Shown here: positions 1-4,508 of the stretch, in pieces
Layout of the letters: each line of letters opens with the position of its first letter
Position numbering within the stretch: position 1 is the first letter of the stretch
Assembly (NCBI GenBank): GCA_031254225.1
Contig: JAIRUU010000070.1
Span: 1 to 5,160 of the forward strand
From: Candidatus Elusimicrobium euhamitermitis
GTDB taxonomy: Bacteria > Elusimicrobiota > Elusimicrobia > Elusimicrobiales > Elusimicrobiaceae
Direction of reading: 5' to 3'
DNA: 5,160 nucleotides
Notes under the pieces: model-generated
Seen by the model: the letters and a program-made list of their open reading frames with translations, nothing else
Told to the model about the DNA's origin: nothing
The model's database searches: none
Translations under genes and position numbers: made by a program

Positions 1-240
1 GCACGCCATGATAAAAATTGAAAGAGGAAACGTTACGGTAACCGCAGCGATGCCGTCCGGCCCAGCGCTGTGGCCTATGAAAGCCCTGTCCGCCACGTTA
101 TACATGGCGCTGACCAAAATGCCCGTTACCGCCGGACCGGAAAACCTGAAAAGCACCGCCTGTAAACTTCTGCCGCGGAAAGGATTTCTGCTTATAGCAG
201 TCTGCGGCTCTTCAAGCGAAGAAATTGTATCAATACTCAT
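1..240 (-). CDS. MATE family efflux transporter (5' part, truncated by window edge)
   Basis: Reading the minus strand from the ATG at 240 down to base 1 gives 80 open codons with no stop; the gene continues beyond the window. After a polar N-terminus of about 27 residues, the sequence has the hallmark of the first transmembrane helix and loop of MATE exporters: FSGPAVTGILVSAMYNVADR (about 33-52), then AFIG (53-56), then AAVTVTFPLSIFIMA, the start of helix 2. The YNxxDxxFIG pattern is typical of the MepA-like/NorM group. Family knowledge: MATE proteins are inner-membrane antiporters of about 450 residues that expel cationic drugs or metabolites using Na+ or H+ gradients. No clear Shine-Dalgarno sequence precedes the ATG, and a TATAAT on this strand lies only 16-21 bases upstream, so the leader may be very short. 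The gene is divergent from the RDD gene at 309. The substrate cannot be told. The family call is firm although only about a sixth of the protein is visible. Confidence 0.85.
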   Translation of the reverse strand, partial: MSIDTISSLEEPQTAISRNPFRGRSLQAVLFRFSGPAVTGILVSAMYNVADRAFIGHSAGPDGIAAVTVTFPLSIFIMAC

Positions 241-248
241 AATGTTAT

Positions 249-262
249 ATATAATATTATAT
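249..262. promoter_or_regulatory. Divergent promoter region with 14-bp perfect palindrome and back-to-back -10 boxes
   Basis: The 68-bp gap between the MATE and RDD genes contains the perfect palindrome ATATAATATTATAT. Its right-facing half holds TATAAT at 250-255 (plus strand) and its left-facing half holds TATAAT at 256-261 (minus strand). Each is a perfect -10 hexamer for one of the two divergent genes. The -35 boxes are poor: TTGTAT at 225-230 for the plus strand with a 19-bp spacer, and none obvious for the minus strand. The two promoters would therefore overlap and exclude each other. This is inferred from sequence only; an AT-rich palindrome can also arise by chance. Confidence 0.5.
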
Positions 263-271
263 GAAATAAGA

Positions 272-296
272 AAGGCTGCCGGCTGGTCTCAGCCTT
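272..296 (+). repeat. 7-bp inverted repeat in the leader of the RDD gene
   Basis: AAGGCTG (272-278) and CAGCCTT (290-296) are perfect inverse complements around an 11-base loop. The right arm ends two bases before the GGGAG ribosome binding site (298-302) of the gene at 309. In RNA this hairpin would sit immediately 5' of the ribosome landing site. There is no T-run, so it is not a terminator. A role in translation control is possible but unproven. Confidence 0.4.
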
Positions 297-308
297 CGGG
301 AGAGTTTT

Positions 309-1115
309 ATGCAGGATACAGAACCTATGGAAAAATCTTATTCAATAGCTCCGGTGTCTGACAGGCTGCTTGCTTTTATAATTGATTACCTTCCCTTTTT
401 TCTGGCGCCGGCTGGAATAATATGGTTTATAACTTCTTTTCTTACGGATATTTATATTCCTTATAAAACGCTGCTGAACGCGCTTATCATATGCCAGATT
501 TTATTTTTTGTTTACGCGGCGGTTTTTAATTCCGGCGGAAGACTGACCCTCGGCAAATGGCTTATGGGCCTTAAAGTGGTAACTACGGACGGCAATAATT
601 TGAGTATTGTCCGCGGGGTACTGCGCTCCCTGGGTTATTTTATAGGACTGATTTTTTCGTTCACCGGTTTTGCGCTGGCTTATATCACAAAAGATAAACG
701 CGCGCTGCAGGATTATATGGCCGGCAGCGTCGTAATCAGCACGCGGGAAAAAACCGAAGCGCAGTCTATGGTAGTAATGTTCATGTCGGCAATAATCGCC
801 GGCGGACTCGTGGCCATGACGGGGTTTTACATATTTAAAGCCCAGCCCGCTTACCAGAAAGAATTGGTTAACAGGGCGCAGACGCAGGTGGCCAAAATAG
901 CGTTTTTGCAGGAAGTGCATAAACAAAAATACGGCAGGTATACGCAGGATATCGTGCGCCTGGGTTTAATAAGCGGGGACGCTGTGCAGTTTAGGCGCGA
1001 TATGCAGGCCGACTTAAGACGCAATGGTTTTTTAATGGGCGTTACGGGCGATAAATATAAAATTACCGCCGTCGCAAAAGACGACAGGCACACAAAGGTC
1101 AGCATTGAAAAATGA
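309..1115 (+). CDS. RDD-family membrane protein with pilin-like C-terminal tail
   Basis: A 268-residue integral membrane protein of unknown substrate. An RDD domain fills residues about 14-145: the DR pair at 18-19 and ID at 25-26 in helix 1, a second hydrophobic helix (about 54-73), then GGRLTLGKWLMGLKVV (76-91), which matches the conserved TLGK/GLxVV stretch of the family. A third helix lies at about 103-126 and the closing KRALQDYMAGSVVI (130-143) resembles the family's usual ending. A fourth helix follows (about 154-176). The last 90 residues are soluble and contain AxTQVAKIAFLQEVHKQKYGRY-type spacing (190-211) followed by a xxLGL turn, like the helix-to-loop part of type IV pilin/GspG proteins. 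The start at 309 is preferred over the Met at 327 because GGGAG lies six bases upstream. The stop overlaps the radA start by four bases (ATGA), so the two are co-translated. RDD proteins have been linked to membrane transport or stress responses, but no function can be assigned here. Confidence 0.85.
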   Translation: MQDTEPMEKSYSIAPVSDRLLAFIIDYLPFFLAPAGIIWFITSFLTDIYIPYKTLLNALIICQILFFVYAAVFNSGGRLTLGKWLMGLKVVTTDGNNLSIVRGVLRSLGYFIGLIFSFTGFALAYITKDKRALQDYMAGSVVISTREKTEAQSMVVMFMSAIIAGGLVAMTGFYIFKAQPAYQKELVNRAQTQVAKIAFLQEVHKQKYGRYTQDIVRLGLISGDAVQFRRDMQADLRRNGFLMGVTGDKYKITAVAKDDRHTKVSIEK

Positions 1116-2479
1116 AATTGAAAACTGTTTTTATCTGCCAGAGCTGCGGTTACAAGGCGCCTAAATGGATGGGCCAGTGCCCGGACTGTTCCGCCTGGAA
1201 TACCATGGGTGAGGAAGTTGTGCAGGAAGCGTCTAAAACCGCGTCCAAATCCCGCGCGTTTACTGAATTCTCTTCTGAAATAATTAATCTTGCGGACGCA
1301 AAAACTTTGAACGAAGAGCGCGTGCTTACCGGCATTTCCGAAATGGACAGGCTGCTTGGCGGCGGGATTGTCAAAGGCCAGATGATTTTGCTGGCAGGCG
1401 CGCCGGGCATAGGCAAATCAACGCTTATGCTGCAGGCCGCGGCAAGTTTGTCAAAAACAAAAAAAGTGCTTTATATTTCCGGAGAGGAAAGCGTTAACCA
1501 AATTTCTTCCCGCGCCAGACGGCTGGAAGTGGACGGCAAAAATATTTTCCTGCAGTCGGAAACAAATATTGAAAATATTATAGCCGCGCTTGACCAGGTT
1601 AAGCCCGACGTTCTGATAGTAGATTCCATACAAACCGTTTATCATCCGGCTTTCTCTTCCTCCGCAGGCACAATAGGGCAGGTGCGCGAATGCGCGGCGG
1701 AACTTTTGCGGCTGTGCAAACCAAAAGGCACGGTGCTTTTCATCCTGGGGCACGTTACAAAAGACGGCGAGCTGGCCGGCCCCAAAGTGCTTGAACATAT
1801 GGTGGACACCGTGCTTTATTTTGACACGGAAAAAGACAATGTGCTGCGGCTGCTGCGGCCGCATAAAAACAGATTCGGCTCCACGTCAGAAATCGGTTTG
1901 TTTGAAATGACTTCCGGCGGATTAACGCCCGTGGAAGACGCCAGTTCTTACTTTGCCTCCGGCGCGAGAAGCAAACCGCTCATCGGCCGCGCGTATTCCA
2001 TTGTTCTGGAAGGCAGCAGGCCGATTTTGACGGAAGTACAGGCGCTTGTCACGCCCACGCGCTATCCGTTTCCGCGCCGCGTGGCCACGGGCATGGATTT
2101 TAACAGGTGCCAGGTTTTGCTGGCCAGCCTTGAAAAAAACGCCGGCGTAAATCTGGACAATAAAGACGTTTACATAAGCCTTGCGGGAGGAGTAAAAATA
2201 AAAGACCCCGCGCTTGATCTGGCGCTTTGCGCGGCAGTCATAAGTTCGGCCAAAGACATCCCCGTGTCAAATACGGACGTTTTTGTGTCAGAGGCCGGCA
2301 TACTGGGCCCGCTTGCAAAAGTGCCGCTGGCCGACCGAAGGGCCGCGGAAGCAGCGCGGCTTGGCTTTAAAAGATTTTTTACCGCGCCGCTAGGCAAAGA
2401 AAACATTAAAGAGAAAGATATTACGGTTTTGCAGATTGAAAATATCATTGACCTGGCCGGCCGCTTGACCAACCGTTAA
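1112..2479 (+). CDS. radA: DNA repair protein RadA
   Basis: A full-length RadA of 455 residues, the usual size. Domains in order: an N-terminal four-cysteine zinc finger (C9, C12, C23, C26; CQSCGYKAPKWMGQCPDC); a RecA-like ATPase with Walker A GAPGIGKST (96-104) and Walker B LIVDS (158-162); the RadA-specific KNRFG motif (252-256); and a C-terminal Lon-protease-like domain including ISLAGGVKIKDPALDLALC (355-373). Family knowledge: RadA is a cytoplasmic ATPase that promotes branch migration and processing of recombination intermediates; KNRFG is essential for this. All key residues are intact. There is no good Shine-Dalgarno sequence; the ATG lies in the ATGA overlap with the RDD gene, which suggests translation by coupling. 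The 3' end carries the -35 box of the greA promoter. Pairing with an RDD gene has no obvious functional logic and may only reflect co-expression. Confidence 0.97.
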   Translation: MKLKTVFICQSCGYKAPKWMGQCPDCSAWNTMGEEVVQEASKTASKSRAFTEFSSEIINLADAKTLNEERVLTGISEMDRLLGGGIVKGQMILLAGAPGIGKSTLMLQAAASLSKTKKVLYISGEESVNQISSRARRLEVDGKNIFLQSETNIENIIAALDQVKPDVLIVDSIQTVYHPAFSSSAGTIGQVRECAAELLRLCKPKGTVLFILGHVTKDGELAGPKVLEHMVDTVLYFDTEKDNVLRLLRPHKNRFGSTSEIGLFEMTSGGLTPVEDASSYFASGARSKPLIGRAYSIVLEGSRPILTEVQALVTPTRYPFPRRVATGMDFNRCQVLLASLEKNAGVNLDNKDVYISLAGGVKIKDPALDLALCAAVISSAKDIPVSNTDVFVSEAGILGPLAKVPLADRRAAEAARLGFKRFFTAPLGKENIKEKDITVLQIENIIDLAGRLTNR

Positions 2480-2492
2480 AATTTGCTATACT
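2465..2492 (+). promoter_or_regulatory. Sigma-70-type promoter for greA
   Basis: TTGACC (2465-2470, five of six consensus bases) lies 16 bp before TATACT (2487-2492, five of six), and the -10 box is preceded by TG one base away (2484-2485), making it an extended -10. The -35 box lies inside the last codons of radA. Transcription would start near 2499, about 59 bases before the greA ATG. This is the best-formed promoter in the window. It would let greA be transcribed independently of the RDD-radA unit, although no terminator separates radA from greA and read-through is likely too. Confidence 0.7.
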
Positions 2493-2507
2493 TTTGGGAC
2501 CTGCCGA

Positions 2508-2526
2508 GCGTATTTTGAAAATACGC
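2508..2526. repeat. 9-bp perfect inverted repeat in the greA leader
   Basis: GCGTATTTT (2508-2516) and AAAATACGC (2518-2526) are perfect inverse complements around a single G. It starts about 10 bases after the predicted transcription start. In RNA it could form a stem of 7-8 bp with a 3-5 base loop. As DNA it has the shape of a dimeric repressor operator just downstream of a promoter. There is no T-run after it, so an intrinsic terminator is unlikely. Confidence 0.6.
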
Positions 2527-2557
2527 CTGAGGTTTATTTGTCTTAGGAAGGTGTATT

Positions 2558-3028
2558 ATGGAGAAGTTTTATATCAGCCGCAAAAATTATGAGAAGATGA
2601 GGGACGACCTTGCGGCTTTAAAAGAAATCAAGGCAAATCTTTCGCGGGAAATAGGCGAGGCCGCACAGCAGGGCGATTTGAAAGAAAACGCCGAATACGC
2701 CGCCGCCAAAAGCCGCCAGGAAGAAACTTTAATTAAAATACAGGATTTGGAAATTAAATTAAGAAACGCCCAGATTACCGACGATTTGCAGGTGGACAAA
2801 AGCGAAGCCCGCATAGGCGCCACAGTTACCATGAAAGATTTGGACGCAGGGCTTGATTTTACTTACACTCTGGTAGGCTCCATGGAGTCTAATCCGGAAA
2901 AAGGGCTGCTTTCCGTCAGCTCGCCGCTTGCGGGCGCGGTGCTTGGCAAAAAAGAAGGCGCGGAGTTTGAAGCCGTGCTGCCAAAAGGCAAAAAGAAATA
3001 TAAACTTTTAAAACTTGAATATAAATAA
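2558..3028 (+). CDS. greA: Transcription elongation factor GreA
   Basis: A 156-residue protein of normal GreA length (about 158). The N-terminal half (about 1-75) is the antiparallel coiled coil that enters the RNA polymerase secondary channel. Its tip carries GDLKENAEY (39-47), with the acidic residues D40 and E43 corresponding to the Mg2+-positioning pair at the tip of E. coli GreA. The C-terminal half (about 80-156) is the FKBP-like domain that docks on polymerase, with the typical SSPLAGAVLGKKEGAEFEA (121-139). Family knowledge: GreA stimulates cleavage of backtracked transcripts so that stalled polymerase can resume. The start is supported by AGGAAGG (2545-2551) six bases before the ATG. 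It has its own promoter and a leader inverted repeat, and is followed directly by a strong terminator, so it is the last gene of the plus-strand unit. Confidence 0.97.
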   Translation: MEKFYISRKNYEKMRDDLAALKEIKANLSREIGEAAQQGDLKENAEYAAAKSRQEETLIKIQDLEIKLRNAQITDDLQVDKSEARIGATVTMKDLDAGLDFTYTLVGSMESNPEKGLLSVSSPLAGAVLGKKEGAEFEAVLPKGKKKYKLLKLEYK

Positions 3029-3031
3029 AAT

Positions 3032-3065
3032 AAAACCCCGCCGGCCTGCGCCGGCGGGGTTTTTT
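3032..3065. terminator. Bidirectional intrinsic terminator between greA and the convergent secreted-protein genes
   Basis: A perfect 10-bp GC-only stem, CCCCGCCGGC (3036-3045) with GCCGGCGGGG (3050-3059), closes a CTGC loop. It is followed by six Ts (3060-3065) on the plus strand. On the minus strand it is followed by TTTTATTTTATT (complement of 3024-3035), so it should also stop transcription coming from the genes at 4289-3073. It lies 4 bases after the greA stop and 7 bases after the stop of the convergent gene. Confidence 0.95.
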
Positions 3066-3072
3066 ATAAAAA

Positions 3073-3642
3073 TTACTTATTGTCTGCGGTTAAATTATCA
3101 GGTTGAATTATCCCCGCAATTTCGCCTATCTGAATTAAAAGTTTATCATGTTCCTGAACGGCTAACTGGAAAATTATATAATCTTCATCGGCAGGAAAGC
3201 AGTACTTATCATACAGCATGTACAACATCCGCTGGTATGACCACCAAAGTTTGTCATATCTTATATAGAGCGTCTTGAATTCTTTATCCATACGCTCGTT
3301 TCTCATCTGTTCAATCAAACGCTGTAAATTAAAAACCCCGCCGTAACACGCGAGTTGCACTCTGTCGTCTTTTAAAAAAGCGCACGCGTCGTCAAAATAC
3401 GGCGTAAATTGTTCCATATGGTCCAAATTTTGCACAAGCTGCCCCATGGTTTCGTCGGACATCTCTTTACTCTCTTCTTTAGCCGGATATTTTTTTGACG
3501 CGGCGACTGCCCGTTTAACTGCGGTTTTCGCTCCCTGATTAGCTTTAACGCCGTCGTTTATCGCGTTTATATCAGGCTCAAAAGCAGCGTACGCCGCGCC
3601 CGCAAACAATACCGCGCATAATAATATGGAAAACTTTTTCAT
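3073..3642 (-). CDS. Small secreted protein of unknown function, paralogue of the upstream gene
   Basis: A 189-residue protein I do not recognise. It has a clear Sec signal peptide: MKK, a hydrophobic core (4-15) and the signal peptidase I site AYA (17-19) before A20. The mature protein of about 170 residues is predominantly helical and charged, with no membrane segment, so it is probably periplasmic or released. Cysteines C87 and C99 are placed like C92 and C103 of the neighbouring paralogue and could form a disulfide; C138 is unpaired. A region rich in aromatics follows (about 122-145), including YDKLWWSYQ (129-137), again matched by the paralogue. GGAG (complement of 3650-3653) lies 7 bases before the ATG. 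Only 26 bp separate it from the upstream gene with no promoter visible, so it is the second gene of a two-gene operon that ends at the shared terminator. No catalytic motif is visible. Confidence 0.85.
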   Translation of the reverse strand: MKKFSILLCAVLFAGAAYAAFEPDINAINDGVKANQGAKTAVKRAVAASKKYPAKEESKEMSDETMGQLVQNLDHMEQFTPYFDDACAFLKDDRVQLACYGGVFNLQRLIEQMRNERMDKEFKTLYIRYDKLWWSYQRMLYMLYDKYCFPADEDYIIFQLAVQEHDKLLIQIGEIAGIIQPDNLTADNK

Positions 3643-3668
3643 CTGTTGTCTCCGTTAGAGTTTTATCC
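3643..3668 (-). other. Short intergenic spacer within the secreted-protein operon
   Basis: The 26 bases between the two paralogues hold only the ribosome binding site of the downstream gene (GGAG, complement of 3650-3653). No hairpin followed by a T-run and no promoter are visible, which supports co-transcription. Confidence 0.6.
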
Positions 3669-4289
3669 TTATTTCTTGGCGGTCTGGCCGGCATTTGTAT
3701 CCATACCCACGTCTTTGGCTATTTCAGCCAGCGTATCAAAATGATTCTTGATGATAAAAGTTAAATTTTTCAGATGATCTTCAAAAAATTTATTGTCTGT
3801 ATATTTAGAGTTTAATTTTTTGGCTTTGTTATATTGTTCCTTAAATATGGAAGAAACAATGTCCTGATATGTGTCCCAATATTTGCGATAATCGTTAAAA
3901 CGCTCTTTGTCAAATTTTTTATTCAGAGCATTTGTATCCATTTCATCAATAATGTTTTTTAAAAGTTTCGCCTGGTCGTCGCAGGCTTTTGTAAGTTCCG
4001 CGTCGGACGTTTTGCAATCCGCACGCATCTGCGAGACTTCACGGGTCATGCCGCTGAATTTTTCCCTGAGAGAAGCAATGTCAACCTTTCGGGCCTCAAC
4101 GTCAATTATATTTCCGTTACCAGACTCCTCCCCGCCCACAAAAAATTCCACTATTTTTCTTATAACCGAGGGTTTATCTTCCTGTCTGGCCTCAACGCCT
4201 TTGCGTATATCGTCCATATTCGGCTCAAAAGAAGCGTAAGCCGCGCCCGCAAATAATACCGCGCATATTAATATTGAAAGTTTTTTCAT
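3669..4289 (-). CDS. Small secreted protein of unknown function, first gene of paralogue pair
   Basis: A 206-residue protein I do not recognise. The signal peptide is MKK, a hydrophobic core, and AYA (17-19) before S20. The mature part is lysine- and aspartate-rich and mostly helical. It has a cysteine pair (C92, C103), then 23 residues from C103 to F126, the same spacing as C99 to F122 in the downstream paralogue, and then YRKYWDTYQ (134-142), sharing Y-x-K-x-W-x-x-Y-Q with it. Both proteins also begin the mature region with FEP and keep GVxAxQ (31-36). A strong Shine-Dalgarno AAGGAGG (complement of 4297-4303) lies 7 bases before the ATG. A promoter with an inverted repeat over its -10 lies just upstream. 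The pair may be envelope or secreted factors; function, partner and family are unknown. Confidence 0.87.
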   Translation of the reverse strand: MKKLSILICAVLFAGAAYASFEPNMDDIRKGVEARQEDKPSVIRKIVEFFVGGEESGNGNIIDVEARKVDIASLREKFSGMTREVSQMRADCKTSDAELTKACDDQAKLLKNIIDEMDTNALNKKFDKERFNDYRKYWDTYQDIVSSIFKEQYNKAKKLNSKYTDNKFFEDHLKNLTFIIKNHFDTLAEIAKDVGMDTNAGQTAKK

Positions 4290-4308
4290 TGTATTGCCTC
4301 CTTAATGC

Positions 4309-4327
4309 CTTATATTAAAAATATAAG
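4309..4327. repeat. 8-bp perfect inverted repeat overlapping the -10 box of the secreted-protein promoter
   Basis: CTTATATT (4309-4316) and AATATAAG (4320-4327) are perfect inverse complements around AAA. The right arm contains the predicted minus-strand -10 (4320-4325) and the left arm covers the predicted start of transcription. The position fits an operator; a 5' RNA hairpin would need transcription to start upstream of it. AT-richness makes chance occurrence possible. Confidence 0.5.
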
Positions 4328-4348
4328 AAAAATACGCGTAAGAAGCAA
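4320..4348 (-). promoter_or_regulatory. Candidate promoter for the secreted-protein operon
   Basis: On the minus strand, TTGCTT (complement of 4343-4348) lies 17 bp upstream of TATATT (complement of 4320-4325). The -10 matches five of six consensus bases and the -35 only three, so some activator help is plausible. Transcription would start near 4313, about 24 bases before the ATG at 4289, leaving room for the AAGGAGG ribosome binding site. Confidence 0.5.
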
Positions 4349-4352
4349 GGGC

Positions 4353-4382
4353 CAAAAGACCTATGTCCGTATAGGTATTTTG
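4353..4382. repeat. 12-bp inverted repeat (one mismatch) between the divergent promoters
   Basis: The arms CAAAAGACCTAT (4353-4364) and ATAGGTATTTTG (4371-4382) pair in 11 of 12 positions around a 6-base centre. The core is ACCTAT-N6-ATAGGT. It lies just upstream of the -35 of the minus-strand promoter and upstream of nrdD. Its length and position suggest a binding site for a dimeric regulator acting on one or both units. As RNA on the plus strand it would be a weak hairpin ending in TTTT, but no gene upstream needs a terminator in that direction. Confidence 0.55.
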
Positions 4383-4392
4383 ACCTACCTGA

Positions 4393-4431
4393 AAATACTG
4401 TAAATTAAAAACGGTAAAAATGCCAGTATTT
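4393..4431. repeat. 8-bp inverted repeat with 23-bp spacing upstream of nrdD
   Basis: AAATACTG (4393-4400) and CAGTATTT (4424-4431) are perfect inverse complements, their starts 31 bp apart, about three helical turns, so both face the same side of the DNA. The right arm ends 7 bp before the candidate -35 of nrdD. It may be a pair of half-sites for a regulator of nrdD. The sequence does not match the NrdR box consensus that I know. Confidence 0.4.
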
Positions 4432-4438
4432 AACTGTA

Positions 4439-4467
4439 TTGCCAAATTTGCATTTTGCGGGCATATT
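4439..4467 (+). promoter_or_regulatory. Candidate promoter for nrdD
   Basis: TTGCCA (4439-4444, five of six consensus bases) and CATATT (4462-4467, four of six) are separated by 17 bp. Transcription would start near 4474, about 35 bases before the nrdD ATG. A weaker alternative is TTGACC (4380-4385) with TAAATT (4401-4406), but its 15-bp spacer is short. Sequence inspection alone cannot choose between them. Confidence 0.4.
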
Positions 4468-4508
4468 TGTCAGAATTTAAATTAATAAAACTCAAAGGAA
4501 ACGCGGCT

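Noticed and set aside
8..361. Plus-strand open frame of 117 codons at the left edge
   Set aside because: The minus strand over 1-240 encodes an unmistakable MATE N-terminus, and the frame's 3' end runs into the RDD gene. Its translation has no domain character.
501..926. Minus-strand open frame of 141 codons inside the RDD gene
   Set aside because: It is the antisense shadow of a gene with recognisable domain and membrane helices.
3015..3278. Plus-strand open frame of 87 codons starting inside the end of greA
   Set aside because: It runs through the strong terminator hairpin and lies antisense to a signal-peptide protein gene that has a ribosome binding site.
3610..3642. Lipoprotein signal in the secreted proteins because of a cysteine at residue 9
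   Set aside because: The residues before C9 (ILL or ILI) do not fit a lipobox, and the cysteine sits in the hydrophobic core; the AYA signal peptidase I site is a better explanation.
3907..4239. Plus-strand open frame of 110 codons opposite the first secreted-protein gene
   Set aside because: It is antisense to a gene with signal peptide, strong Shine-Dalgarno sequence and a paralogue; the serine/phenylalanine-rich translation is typical of a reverse shadow.
4353..4381. Intrinsic terminator on the plus strand (hairpin followed by TTTT)
   Set aside because: The stem is AT-rich with a mismatch, the T-run is itself part of the arm, and no plus-strand gene lies upstream to be terminated.
4424..4438. 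CAGT-N5-ACTG short dyad as a possible NrdR box
   Set aside because: Only four-base arms, and the order of half-sites is opposite to the ACxCWATATWTWGxGT-type consensus, so it is not called.
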